A stretch of 54,852 nt of DNA, taken from contig CALXWJ010000015.1 in NCBI GenBank assembly GCA_944392335.1, forward strand, positions 1 through 54,852, read 5' to 3'. The position numbers and the translations under genes are program-made. The notes below the pieces were generated by a model that did not search any database, was not told where the DNA came from, and worked only from the letters and a program-made list of their open reading frames with translations. Positions 1 to 8,003 of the stretch are shown here, one piece after another; the first letter of the stretch is position 1, and each line of letters starts with the position of its first letter. This DNA comes from an uncultured Clostridia bacterium (GTDB lineage Bacteria > Bacillota > Clostridia > UBA1381).

Positions 1-130
1 GTATAGATTTTGACATAAAAAAACTTCCTTTCTAACAGACATACTGCTATGTCTATTATACAGGAAATTGTGTCAAACTTAAATCCATTATTGGTATATA
101 AACTGGAATTTACTTTTACATTTAAGACCG
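1..130 (-). mobile_element. Possible left end of an insertion element (second ORF starts at 16)
   Basis: Reading the minus strand past the GH92 fragment, the sequence stops looking like a glycosidase near position 140. It is followed by signals for a new gene: a TATAAT-like -10 (55-60), a 7-bp inverted repeat with a CTGC loop (37-54), a GGAAG ribosome-binding site (24-28) and an ATG at 14-16 that begins M-S-K-S-I and leaves the window. This arrangement inside an otherwise intact operon suggests an inserted element carrying a transposase. The gene body and the far end are outside the window, so the family cannot be named, and an ordinary downstream gene after a truncated GH92 cannot be excluded. 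Confidence 0.35.
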
Positions 131-139
131 AAAAAAATT

Positions 140-806
140 GCGTACTTTTTGCTGGGTTCGATAATTCTAATGCAAAATACAAAGTATAACCTATTCCACC
201 TTTTCCTCGACCAAAACCGCCTCCGGATGGTGTACATTTAATATATCCTTCAATTTTTGTGTCATCAACTATATCAATATGCTCAAAATCAGCATGCCCT
301 GCTATTCTGCGTGAAAAATTGAATATTGCCTTCGCATCTTCTTTTTCGGGGTATGTAAATCTCAACATACCCGTATGTGCAGATACCGTTGCTTCCGCAA
401 AAATACCATATCTGTCTAAATTAACAGAGTAGTAACCTGCACAGGCACACTCAGTATCATGTGAGAATGAGGATTTCCAACCAACATTACCTCTTTTAAA
501 GGGTATTTCTTCATTACTTCCACTTCTTAAGTCAGTTTCTCCAACAACGGGCATAATTTGCAAGTTGCCCAAATCACCATACCACCCGATTCCACTCATA
601 TGATTGAAACTAAACCCCTCAATAGTATTGTGACAATAATTATATCCAGTACCATTGTCACCGCCTGTTACCGTATCAGGTGATAATTGTACCATTCCCC
701 CAGGCACACAAGCCCCCGGATGAGTTTTTCCTCCCCCATGAAAACTTGTTGCTTTTTCATCACCTACAGTACCTATTATAGGATCAATATATTTAGCTTT
801 TTTCAT
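140..806 (-). pseudogene. GH92 alpha-mannosidase, N-terminal fragment
   Basis: GH92 enzymes are calcium-dependent exo-alpha-mannosidases, usually 700 residues or more. The frame starts at the ATG at 804-806, 17 bases after the nitroreductase stop. It shows typical GH92 N-terminal blocks: YIDPIIGT, a THPGACVPGGMVQLSPDT block, GYNYCHNTIEGFSFNHMSG and a GDLGNLQIMPV block. About 220 residues match the family pattern, ending around YTLYFALELSNPAKS. The frame stays open to base 1, but the last ~45 codons no longer resemble GH92 and overlap a new promoter-like region. There is no signal peptide, so the ancestral enzyme was probably cytoplasmic like its neighbours. The catalytic C-terminal domain is absent from what can be seen, so the product is likely non-functional. 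Confidence 0.75.
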
Positions 807-823
807 TTTATTCTCAACTCTTT

Positions 824-1399
824 TCACATTATCTTTATCAGTACATCTTCAAATTTTCGTTTCGGAACGCACAGAACCCCATCTTCATTCAAATAATATT
901 TGATAATATTATTTGTTATTTCCACCTCACTTGGCATCTCTGCCGGATATCCTAGTGCTACAATACACGAAACAACTAAATTTTCAGGCAATTCTAAAAG
1001 TTCTTCAACTTTAGGTTTGTCAATCGCTCCCATCCAGCATGATCCAACTTCGTCAGCCCATGCAGAAATAATCAGATTTTCCACTGCAGCACCAACATCC
1101 ATATCGTAACCTGACTGTCGAACCGAAATATCCGCACACACAACAACATAAGCTATCGGTCGCTCATTCTCTTTCGGATTATATCCAGAAGCAAGATATG
1201 CTGCCCATTTAACTAACGGAAATATTTTCTCTGTCATTTCTTCATTTTGAACAACAATATACTTTAATAACTGAAGATTTCCTGCCGAAGGTGCAAGTCT
1301 TGCAGCGCCAACATATCGAAGAAGTTGCTCTTTCGATAATGGTGTTTGTTTGAATTTACGAATAGTCCTTCTTGAGGTTAACACATCATTAATATTCAT
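824..1399 (-). CDS. Nitroreductase family protein
   Basis: A 191-residue FMN-dependent nitroreductase-fold protein. The N-terminus carries the family hallmark SRRTIRKFK followed by a LLRYVGAARLAPSAGNLQ block, which contacts FMN. A central block (DVGAAVENLIISAWADEVGSCWMGAID) and a C-terminal CIVALGYPAEMPSE are also typical. The start is preceded by AAGGAATT. It is the next-to-last gene of the glycan operon, 20 bases after the RraA-like gene. The substrate is not predictable from sequence; a role in sugar metabolism would be inference from position only. A paralogue of the same family lies at 41,563-42,084 in an unrelated context. Confidence 0.85.
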   Translation of the reverse strand: MNINDVLTSRRTIRKFKQTPLSKEQLLRYVGAARLAPSAGNLQLLKYIVVQNEEMTEKIFPLVKWAAYLASGYNPKENERPIAYVVVCADISVRQSGYDMDVGAAVENLIISAWADEVGSCWMGAIDKPKVEELLELPENLVVSCIVALGYPAEMPSEVEITNNIIKYYLNEDGVLCVPKRKFEDVLIKIM

Positions 1400-1419
1400 A
1401 GCTAATTCCTTTACATGTA

Positions 1420-2322
1420 TCAGAGCGCAGTCTGTGTATCATTTGGGTCACCATTTATTGCAAGGTCATACTCCTCGCTCCAATCGAGCTCTCTATATGG
1501 AATACCCCTATCATCTGCTTTAATAAATTCCATAAGCATATCAAGCATTTCTTTTGTCCAAGTATTTCTATCAATTTGTGCCGTTGTAAATTTATTTTGT
1601 GTTATCATTTCAAATCCAAATATGTCTTTTACCTGAGTTTTAGAAGCACCATCCACAACTTCTGCAACCAGATGAGAAGGTATAAATAAAACTCCGCCTC
1701 CTGCACCAAATACTATATCTCCCGGTAATACAATCGCGTTTCCAATCCTTGTTGGTGTGTTAAATCCTGTCATAATAAAATCTCGAATAGGTGTGGGATC
1801 AATACCTCTGTAATAAACCTGAACATCCTCTACTTTTTTCATCTGTTCAACATCACGGATACCGCCCCAGATTACTCCACCACCAGTTTTTGTTTTTGCC
1901 TTTATTGCAGTTGTGAGATTCCCTCCAAGAAATGTTCCCTTGTAAATCTTATCATACATATCTGCAACTACCACATCACCCTCAACAAGACTATCTATAA
2001 CCCACTGATTGTAATTTCCTTTTCTTCCCTCTTTCATTCCAATATCAAACATTGTTTCATGCAAATCAGGACGTGTTGGAGCAAAGGTTGATGTTACAGC
2101 TCTTCCCACAAGCTTTCTTCCATCATCATGAAGGGTTTTTAGTCTTCCTTCAAACTGACTCTCATATCCTTTCACAAAAATAGGCTTCCAAACTTCTTCC
2201 AAAGTAAGACTTTTTAGTGCCTCAAGATACCTGTCAGCAACCTTTGGTCTTCCATCCGGAAATCTTTCTCCCTTCCATTGCGGAGTTAACGCTATTATAT
2301 CCTCTCTGTTATTAAAATGCAT
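1420..2322 (-). CDS. RraA-like family protein (aldolase/demethylmenaquinone methyltransferase fold)
   Basis: A 300-residue member of the RraA-like superfamily, which includes 4-hydroxy-4-methyl-2-oxoglutarate aldolases and proteins often found in sugar-acid clusters. The core signature is visible: a GDVVVADMYDK segment, GGNLTTAIKAKTKTGGG and GGIRDVEQMKK (the G-x-R-D metal and substrate loop), then a GDIVFGAGGGVLFIP block. At 300 residues it is longer than the ~160-residue RraA, with extra N-terminal (about 1-80) and C-terminal (about 240-300) segments as in the larger aldolase-like members. It has a good ribosome-binding site (GGAAAGGAAG) and follows the SDR gene closely. A retro-aldol step on a keto-sugar-acid is a plausible inference, not shown. 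Confidence 0.75.
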   Translation of the reverse strand: MHFNNREDIIALTPQWKGERFPDGRPKVADRYLEALKSLTLEEVWKPIFVKGYESQFEGRLKTLHDDGRKLVGRAVTSTFAPTRPDLHETMFDIGMKEGRKGNYNQWVIDSLVEGDVVVADMYDKIYKGTFLGGNLTTAIKAKTKTGGGVIWGGIRDVEQMKKVEDVQVYYRGIDPTPIRDFIMTGFNTPTRIGNAIVLPGDIVFGAGGGVLFIPSHLVAEVVDGASKTQVKDIFGFEMITQNKFTTAQIDRNTWTKEMLDMLMEFIKADDRGIPYRELDWSEEYDLAINGDPNDTQTAL

Positions 2323-2339
2323 TTTAATCTTCCTTTCCT

Positions 2340-3068
2340 TTATAAACTCATTCCACCATCTATTTTTATTTCTGCACCGGTAATATATCTACCCTCATCT
2401 GAACACAAAAGCAATACAGTCGGTGCAACATCTTGCGGTTCACCTATGAAACCGCAAGGAATGCTATCTTCAACCTTCTTTTTAAAATCATCATTATTTA
2501 ATGCTTCCTTATTTCTCGGAGTATTAATTGCTCCCGGAGCAACATTATTTATAGTTATTCCAAAAGGTGCAAGCAGTGGCGCAAAATTTTCTGCCATTTT
2601 CTTTTGTGCAGCCTTTGTAACTCCGTAAATTGACAATTCAGGATGCTGATTATACTGATTTACACTTCCAACTGTCACAATTCTTCCCCAACCTTGTCTT
2701 TTCATGCCTTCAGCATATTTCTTTATAAGCAGATAACTGCTCTTAAGATTACAATCCATTTGAATATCATATTCTTCTAATGTAAACTCATTCCATTTTC
2801 TTTTATACTGGATAGAGGCATTTAAAATAAGGATGTCTATATCTCCGGTTTCTTCATATAATTTGTCAATATCATCTGTTTTCAGAAGATTAGCTCTTAC
2901 AGGAACAGAATTCGGAATCTTATTGCAAGCATTAATACATTTTTCGATACTTTCTGCACCAGATACAAAAACCTTTGCCCCCTGTTTTGCCAAAAGGCTT
3001 GCAATTTCAAAGCCTATCCCTTGCGTTGAGCCTGTCACAAGTGCAGTTTTTCCTGTTAAATCAAACAT
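2340..3068 (-). CDS. SDR family oxidoreductase (KduD-like)
   Basis: A 242-residue classical short-chain dehydrogenase/reductase. The Rossmann motif TGSTQGIG is near residue 12, the NAS motif is mid-protein, the catalytic serine lies in VGSVNQ, the YGVTK (Y-x-x-x-K) motif follows, and PGAINTP and GAEIKIDGGMSL close the fold. Start chosen at the ATG at 3066-3068 because GGAGG lies 9 bases upstream and the fold starts there (MFDLTGKT); the longer upstream frame has no fold. The start overlaps the end of the MBL gene by 8 bases, implying translational coupling. The sequence recalls KduD and gluconate dehydrogenases that reduce or oxidise keto-sugar acids, which suits the context; the exact substrate is not certain. 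Confidence 0.85.
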   Translation of the reverse strand: MFDLTGKTALVTGSTQGIGFEIASLLAKQGAKVFVSGAESIEKCINACNKIPNSVPVRANLLKTDDIDKLYEETGDIDILILNASIQYKRKWNEFTLEEYDIQMDCNLKSSYLLIKKYAEGMKRQGWGRIVTVGSVNQYNQHPELSIYGVTKAAQKKMAENFAPLLAPFGITINNVAPGAINTPRNKEALNNDDFKKKVEDSIPCGFIGEPQDVAPTVLLLCSDEGRYITGAEIKIDGGMSL

Positions 3069-3762
3069 TTCTGAGTACCTCCAAAACATCATATTCTGCA
3101 TTATATTCCATTTCAAAACCACAATTAAGCTTTGATGTATAATTTTCAGGGTTTTCAGTATTGCTTTCAAACATTCCGTAATGAGTAGGTACACCAACTT
3201 TAGGATTTATTATTTTAGTTAGCTTAACTGCTTCTTCAACATTCATATTCCCTAGCTTTCCGTTAATACATATGAACATAATATCAATATTATATTCTTT
3301 AAGCTCTTCAAGCTTTTCGTTATATTCTGTATCACCCGAAAAATACATAGTAATTCCGTTATTCTTTACAATGACTCCAACTGCTGGAACAGTATGGTCT
3401 GCAAATACTGCCTTTAACTCAAAATCACCAATTTTTACTGTCGTTCCTTCATCAAATGACTTAAAGTTTATTACACCACACTCAAACAATTGATTTTTAG
3501 CATCTGATGGTGCTAAAAATAACATATTATCTTTTTTCATCAAAGGAATTGCATCAATATCAACGTGGTCAAGATGATTATGAGTACATATAACCACATC
3601 ACTTTTTAACTCATCAGGCAAAAATGGTGCTTCCACCATTCTTCCCCGTTTTGCAATTCTATCAACAACATTTGAAAGATATGGGTCAATACATATTTCT
3701 GTCATTCCGTCGTTCAAAAGATATCCACTTTGACCTATCCATTTTACTTTTAGTTTGTTCAT
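3061..3762 (-). CDS. MBL-fold metal-dependent hydrolase, UlaG-like
   Basis: A 233-residue metallo-beta-lactamase-fold protein. The metal motif is CTHNHLDHVDID (H-x-H-x-D-H), followed by FADHTVPAVG, YFSGDTEYN (bridging Asp) and PTHYGMF (final His). The compact size and pattern resemble UlaG (L-ascorbate-6-phosphate lactonase) and related sugar-lactone hydrolases. Start taken at 3762 (MNKLKVKWIGQSG) with AGAGGAATT upstream; the longer frame runs back into the kdgK remnant and is not expected to be translated. In this operon a lactonase acting between a sugar dehydrogenase and a sugar-acid dehydratase would make sense, but this is inference. Confidence 0.8.
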   Translation of the reverse strand: MNKLKVKWIGQSGYLLNDGMTEICIDPYLSNVVDRIAKRGRMVEAPFLPDELKSDVVICTHNHLDHVDIDAIPLMKKDNMLFLAPSDAKNQLFECGVINFKSFDEGTTVKIGDFELKAVFADHTVPAVGVIVKNNGITMYFSGDTEYNEKLEELKEYNIDIMFICINGKLGNMNVEEAVKLTKIINPKVGVPTHYGMFESNTENPENYTSKLNCGFEMEYNAEYDVLEVLRNV

Positions 3763-3778
3763 ATAATAATTCCTCTTT

Positions 3779-4009
3779 TTATCTCTGTACTCTACCTGAG
3801 CCGTCTCCACCTGCGAGTTTTTCAACTTCAGCGACACTAACTCTATTGTAGTCGCCCTCAACTGTATGTTTAAGAGCTGATGCTGCAACTGCAAATTCGA
3901 TTGTTTCTTTTGATGATTTTCCTTGTAGGATTGAATAAATCAAACCTCCTCCAAAAGAATCGCCGCCGCCTACACGGTCTACAATATGTAAATGATATGA
4001 TTTTGAGAA
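3779..4009 (-). pseudogene. 2-keto-3-deoxygluconate kinase (PfkB family), C-terminal remnant
   Basis: On the minus strand a frame reads [19 protein letters not shown], then a GGGLIYSIL block and [20 protein letters not shown], ending [10 protein letters not shown] at the stop 3779-3781. This is the C-terminal third of KDG kinase: the G-G-G-D-S-F motif holds the PfkB catalytic Asp and anion hole. The N-terminal ~240 residues, including the substrate-binding lid, are missing. The upstream edge is fused within about 15 bases to the N-terminal piece of a KDPG aldolase in another frame. No start codon or ribosome-binding site serves this frame, so it is almost certainly not expressed as an enzyme. 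Confidence 0.8.
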
Positions 4010-4170
4010 GTATCAGGATATTTTTCGCAAGCTAATTTAATAGCATCTTTTGCACATGCTGTTCTGAATGTGATTTCAGCACAGTTAATTCCGTTTGCTT
4101 TCAAAGCAGGTAAAATTTTATCTACTTCACTTAGTTCTTTAATTACTACAACAGGAATAAATTTATCCAT
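3979..4170 (-). pseudogene. KDPG aldolase (Eda-like), N-terminal remnant
   Basis: The frame starts at the ATG at 4168-4170 with AAGGACTAACC upstream. It gives about 53 residues that match the start of 2-keto-3-deoxy-6-phosphogluconate aldolase: FIPVVVIKELSEVDKILPAL, GINCAEITFRTACAKDAI, then LACEKYPD. In intact enzymes this is followed by the GAGTV loop and the Schiff-base lysine, both absent here. After KYPD the sequence jumps into the tail of KDG kinase, and the aldolase frame stops at 3979. One deletion of roughly 1.1-1.3 kb (estimated from family lengths) would explain both remnants. It sits directly after the dehydratase gene, where an intact eda-kdgK pair would be expected. Confidence 0.8.
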
Positions 4171-4229
4171 GGTTAGTCCTTTCTTGTCCAAAAATTATCA
4201 AAATAAGTTAATCACTTGCATCCGTTTTA

Positions 4230-5576
4230 TTAACTCCACTCCCTATCATTTGCCCATTCTTTGTCCCACTCAGTTGTAGGCTCCCATATACCGGGATATT
4301 TCTCGTGCATATGTTCTGCAATCAATTCTTCATTCAGTTCATCAATACCAAGTCCCGGTTTATTTGGAACATTTACAAATCCATCTTTGAATAGCGGGTT
4401 ATCAATACCTATTGCAAGGTCATTCCACCACGGAATATCAACGCTATGGAATTCTACCGCAAGACAGTTCTGAACAGCCGCAGCCGCATGAATTGCCGCC
4501 ATGCAGGCAATCGGACTTTCTGCCATATGTATTGCCATTGCAACACCGTATTTGTCGCACATATTCCCAAGCTTTTTCATTTCCATTGCTCCGCCGACAG
4601 TAAGCATATCAGGATGCACTACGGAAACTCCGCCTTTCTTCATTAACGGCTCAAAGTTTTCAGCTAAATAAATATCCTCACCTGTACAAATCGGAACATT
4701 ACAATTATTTGCAATTTTTACATAGTGGTCTGTATAGTGCCACGGTGCAATATCTTCAATCCAAGCAATATTATACTTTTCAAGACGCTTTGCAAACATA
4801 ATGCAATCCTCAATACAAATATGTCCGAAATGGTCAATAGCAAGAGGAACCTCGTAACCGATTACATCTCTTACCTCTTTTACATAATTTTCAAGATAAT
4901 CCATTCCCTTTTGAGTTAGATGAATACCTGTTGCATGATGCGGAATAGTAAACACTTCATAGTTCTTTCCAAGCATCATATCCATATCAATAGAGCCCTT
5001 TTGATGATTAATTGCTTTCATTGAATATTTCTTTATATCCTCTAAAAATCCAATAGGCGCATTAAGACAGCCTGGTTCATCGAGCATAAGCTCAATACCT
5101 AAGTCCATTTTAAGGAAAGTAAAGCCTTGTTCCATTCTCTTTTTAAGAGCGTGTCCCATATCAGTTCCTGTATGCTTTCCGTCGACATCTGTATCGCAGT
5201 ACATTCTTACCTTGTCACGGAATTTTCCGCCAAGCATCTGCCAAAGAGGTACTCCCCATGCTTTACCTGCCAAATCCCAAAGTGCAATTTCAAGACCTGA
5301 TACACCGCCGCCTTGTCTTGAATGCCCGCCGAATTGTTTAATTCTTCTGAACAACTTATCCACATTACATGGGTTTTCACCAACAAGTCGTGACTTTAGC
5401 ATAAGTGCATATGTAGCACTTGAAGCATCTCTCACCTCACCATAACCAATCAAGCCCTGATTGGTATATACCTTAATAAGCGGACAATGCTTTGGTGCAC
5501 CGTTAATATTTGCTACTCTGATGTCCGTTATTTTCAATTCCGACGGTTCCGAAAATCTGTTTACATTAATACTCAT
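4230..5576 (-). CDS. Enolase-superfamily (mandelate racemase/muconate lactonizing type) sugar-acid dehydratase
   Basis: A 448-residue member of the MR/MLE subgroup of the enolase superfamily. The N-terminal capping domain (about 15-125) ends at LEIALWDLAGKAWGVPL. Likely magnesium ligands of the barrel are D248 (AIDHFGH), E274 (WIEDIAPW) and E300 (CTGEDIY); H350 in AIHMAESP lies where a catalytic His is found in several dehydratases. An insertion of ~60 residues between K156 and the first ligand is longer than usual. The gene has AGGAGGG upstream and precedes the eda/kdgK remnants, so dehydration of an aldonate or uronate-derived acid to a 2-keto-3-deoxy acid is the likely step. The stereochemistry of the substrate cannot be read from the sequence. 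Confidence 0.8.
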   Translation of the reverse strand: MSINVNRFSEPSELKITDIRVANINGAPKHCPLIKVYTNQGLIGYGEVRDASSATYALMLKSRLVGENPCNVDKLFRRIKQFGGHSRQGGGVSGLEIALWDLAGKAWGVPLWQMLGGKFRDKVRMYCDTDVDGKHTGTDMGHALKKRMEQGFTFLKMDLGIELMLDEPGCLNAPIGFLEDIKKYSMKAINHQKGSIDMDMMLGKNYEVFTIPHHATGIHLTQKGMDYLENYVKEVRDVIGYEVPLAIDHFGHICIEDCIMFAKRLEKYNIAWIEDIAPWHYTDHYVKIANNCNVPICTGEDIYLAENFEPLMKKGGVSVVHPDMLTVGGAMEMKKLGNMCDKYGVAMAIHMAESPIACMAAIHAAAAVQNCLAVEFHSVDIPWWNDLAIGIDNPLFKDGFVNVPNKPGLGIDELNEELIAEHMHEKYPGIWEPTTEWDKEWANDREWS

Positions 5577-5608
5577 TATTAACCCTCCTGATATTTTAAT
5601 GATGTTAC

Positions 5609-6265
5609 TTAATTTTTATAATATTCAAATTGACACTTCTTCAAAAATTCTTTTGCCATAAGTGTTGAACCAATCTGATTTGGATGAACTCTATCCCAGG
5701 AAATATATGATGAATGCTTAATTGAACAGTATTCATCATACATATCCTGAAAATTCACTAATATACAATTATATTTCTCTGCTAGTTTCTTGCATATCTC
5801 AACATATTCATCCATTCTTGCACGCATTTTATCTTCCTTATTAGGCTCCATATAATATGGTGTCAACAGAAAAATCCCCTTAACTGTATCCTTAACTGAC
5901 AAAATCATTTTTTCAACATTATCTTTATATTCTTCAGGTAATACACAACAATCAGTAATCGCAGGAGAATCAAACTGCCTCCACACATCATTTATTCCAA
6001 TACAAATGGAAACCCAATCAGGTTTCAAATCGACAACATCTTGTTCAAATCTATTTAATAAATCACGACTTGTATTTCCACCAGTACCCATATTAGTTAT
6101 TCTTATTGTTATATCCGGATAACACGTCGAAATCATATTTTCAATAACTCTCACATAGCCACGTCCCAAGGAATCACCCAGTCCTTCTCCTAAAGGATGC
6201 GACCTTCCCATATCCGTAACAGAATCACCAGCAAATACAACTCTGTCTAAATCTTTAAAAATCAT
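5609..6265 (-). CDS. SGNH/GDSL-type esterase
   Basis: A 218-residue SGNH hydrolase. Block I is FAGDSVTD (nucleophile S15), block II is the NMGTGGNTS segment, block III is ICIGINDVW, and block V is SWDRVHPN (D191, H194). There is no signal peptide, so it should act on imported oligosaccharides. Proteins of this layout in glycan loci often remove O-acetyl groups (rhamnogalacturonan or xylan acetylesterase-like), which would fit, but the true ester is unknown. The start overlaps the stop of the preceding 130-residue gene (ATGA), so translation is probably coupled. Confidence 0.85.
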   Translation of the reverse strand: MIFKDLDRVVFAGDSVTDMGRSHPLGEGLGDSLGRGYVRVIENMISTCYPDITIRITNMGTGGNTSRDLLNRFEQDVVDLKPDWVSICIGINDVWRQFDSPAITDCCVLPEEYKDNVEKMILSVKDTVKGIFLLTPYYMEPNKEDKMRARMDEYVEICKKLAEKYNCILVNFQDMYDEYCSIKHSSYISWDRVHPNQIGSTLMAKEFLKKCQFEYYKN

Positions 6266-6654
6266 TTAGTCTCATTCCCTTCATTCTCATATTGCTCTTG
6301 TATCTCTGTCGATATTAACAAACCCTTATATGTAAAGCTGTATTTTGCACATTCAGGCAGATACTCAATTTTTACATCTTCAGGTACTATTTTATTGTTA
6401 TATGGCTTTAAGAAATTTGTAAATCTTTCATTTTCTTCTGTTATGACATTAATAAACCAGGGTGAAAACTTTTGATGCTGTTCTCTTTTAAATAGCATAA
6501 TATCACCAGGCGGATTTGCTTGTGCATAAACAGGTCCGAACTGGTCAACCTTTAATAAAATATCCTTGTTTTCATATATGTATTCCCATGCAGTCGGCAA
6601 ATCAAAAGTGTTAATTACATAGCCCGCTGTATCTTTTATAAATTTTCCGTACAT
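6262..6654 (-). CDS. Short protein resembling the N-terminus of a GH94-like enzyme; possible truncated gene
   Basis: A 130-residue frame with a good ribosome-binding site (TGGAGAATT) but no complete domain that I recognise. The opening pattern (MYGKFIKDTAGYVI, then FDLPTAWEYIY, then KVDQFGPVYAQANPPGDI) recalls the N-terminal beta-domain of cellobiose-phosphorylase-like GH94/SOGP proteins, which are normally 800 or more residues long. It stops soon after a KYSFTYKGLLISTEI segment, where such proteins continue, and its last codons overlap the esterase start. This looks like the GH20 stub at 12,849, so a deletion-derived stub is possible. The family match is from memory of motifs and is weak; an independent small protein is the alternative. 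Confidence 0.45.
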   Translation of the reverse strand: MYGKFIKDTAGYVINTFDLPTAWEYIYENKDILLKVDQFGPVYAQANPPGDIMLFKREQHQKFSPWFINVITEENERFTNFLKPYNNKIVPEDVKIEYLPECAKYSFTYKGLLISTEIQEQYENEGNETK

Positions 6655-6672
6655 ATTTTAATTCTCCATCAA

Positions 6673-7989
6673 CTAAACTTCCAAAATAAACTCATTAGTA
6701 CCATTCTTCTTTAGTTTAATTCTTCTTTCGACCGTTTGTTTTTCATCAGAAATTGTAATTTCATATTCACCGTAAAATCCCCTGAAATATGCACTTCCAT
6801 TTTCATTGGTATTTACTTGTGTATTTGTTCTCCATTTCTTTTCAAACATATCCACAATAGCATAATATGCCGGCTTTGGAGTTAAATCAAATCTAATCAA
6901 ACCACCACGATAATAGTTTTCACCTGCACTCATATCACCCTGTTTGGCAAACGCAGCATAGCCATCTACAACATTCCAATATATAATCTGGTCAACGCTT
7001 TCGTGACTAAACCATATAGGATATAACTTTTTAATGATTTCAGCCTGAATTTCTTCATCTTCAGCAGAGTCGGTATAGCATGGTATTGTGATCTCTGTAA
7101 TCTGCAAAGCCTTACCAAGTCTTGCATAGTTATCCATCATCTTATATAAATGTCTTGGATTATATGCTTTTCTTGTCAGCTTATATTCCTCCTCGGCTTT
7201 AAAAAACATATGATACTGCAAACCGATTGCGTCAATTTCTGCACCCTTTAATAAAGCACGCTCAATCTGTGCATAATACTGGTCAGTTCCACGGCCCGGA
7301 CAATCCCATACACACGGCCATTCGTTGATTACCAATTGATTATGAGGAAAATGTTTTCTTGCTGTTTTAAAACAGTATTCTATAAAATCAGGCTCATCAT
7401 AAAGAGCAGTAATACCATTGTCCCAAAAAGTTTCGTTTGTAACCTCTATTGTTTTGATTTTATCTGCATACCTCTCGGCAATTTCTGCACAGCGTTTTTC
7501 ATATGCTTTTTTCACCTTTGTAATATCAGCAGCCGCGAGCCATTCAGGAAAAAAATGCTCATATGCAAGTGCGTGTTCTCTTGGTTCTATTCCATTTTGC
7601 TGACAAAAATCAATACATAAATCAGGCGCAGGTCTTCTGTATATCTTTTTACTGTTTTTTTCGTAACGGGTTTGTCCCTGTTTGGGCTCTAAATCATTCC
7701 AATAAAACGGCAGTGTAGCCATATTGAAAGCTTTTTTAAAATATTCTTTGTACTTTTCATTCTTTTCTTCGGTTTCAAGCTCATCAAGCATAAAGATATT
7801 TGCTCCATACTTAAACTCATGATTTAATTGCTTAACCTCTATTTTGACATTCTTCAAAGGATTTCCGTCTTTATCTGTTACTTTTATAAATGCGTCTCCT
7901 TTTCGGTTTTTTTCAATACCGTTTTTTACCCTTTCATCGGTATAGTTTTTATACTCGTCAAATAATTCAAATATTTTTCTTCTATCCAT
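6673..7989 (-). CDS. GH10-like endo-xylanase family enzyme, cytoplasmic
   Basis: A 438-residue GH10-type (beta/alpha)8-barrel enzyme. The N-terminal ~65 residues form the small beta segment often fused to such barrels (VTDKDGNPLKNVKIEV, then FKYGANIF). In the barrel, WNDLEPKQG matches the GH10 W-x-x-x-E-P block, E186 in EVTNE is the likely acid/base and E299 in QITEI the likely nucleophile. The C-terminus (about 370-438) is a beta-rich extension. There is no signal peptide, so it would act on imported oligomers. Start set at 7989 because GGAGAAG lies just upstream; a start at 8007 would overlap the previous stop by 4 bases. The acid/base block is VTNE rather than the usual VNE with preceding WD, so specificity may differ from xylan. 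Confidence 0.82.
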   Translation of the reverse strand: MDRRKIFELFDEYKNYTDERVKNGIEKNRKGDAFIKVTDKDGNPLKNVKIEVKQLNHEFKYGANIFMLDELETEEKNEKYKEYFKKAFNMATLPFYWNDLEPKQGQTRYEKNSKKIYRRPAPDLCIDFCQQNGIEPREHALAYEHFFPEWLAAADITKVKKAYEKRCAEIAERYADKIKTIEVTNETFWDNGITALYDEPDFIEYCFKTARKHFPHNQLVINEWPCVWDCPGRGTDQYYAQIERALLKGAEIDAIGLQYHMFFKAEEEYKLTRKAYNPRHLYKMMDNYARLGKALQITEITIPCYTDSAEDEEIQAEIIKKLYPIWFSHESVDQIIYWNVVDGYAAFAKQGDMSAGENYYRGGLIRFDLTPKPAYYAIVDMFEKKWRTNTQVNTNENGSAYFRGFYGEYEITISDEKQTVERRIKLKKNGTNEFILEV

Positions 7990-8003
7990 TTTTCTTCTCC
8001 AAA

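Noticed and set aside
3763..3894. N-terminal 44-residue extension of the MBL-fold hydrolase frame
   Set aside because: It runs antiphase through the kdgK remnant, has no ribosome-binding site, and the fold begins at the ATG at 3,762 with AGAGGAATT upstream.
4230..5576. Assignment of the enolase-superfamily gene to mannonate or galactonate dehydratase
   Set aside because: Metal ligands can be seen, but residues that separate these specificities cannot be judged without an alignment, so only the superfamily is reported.
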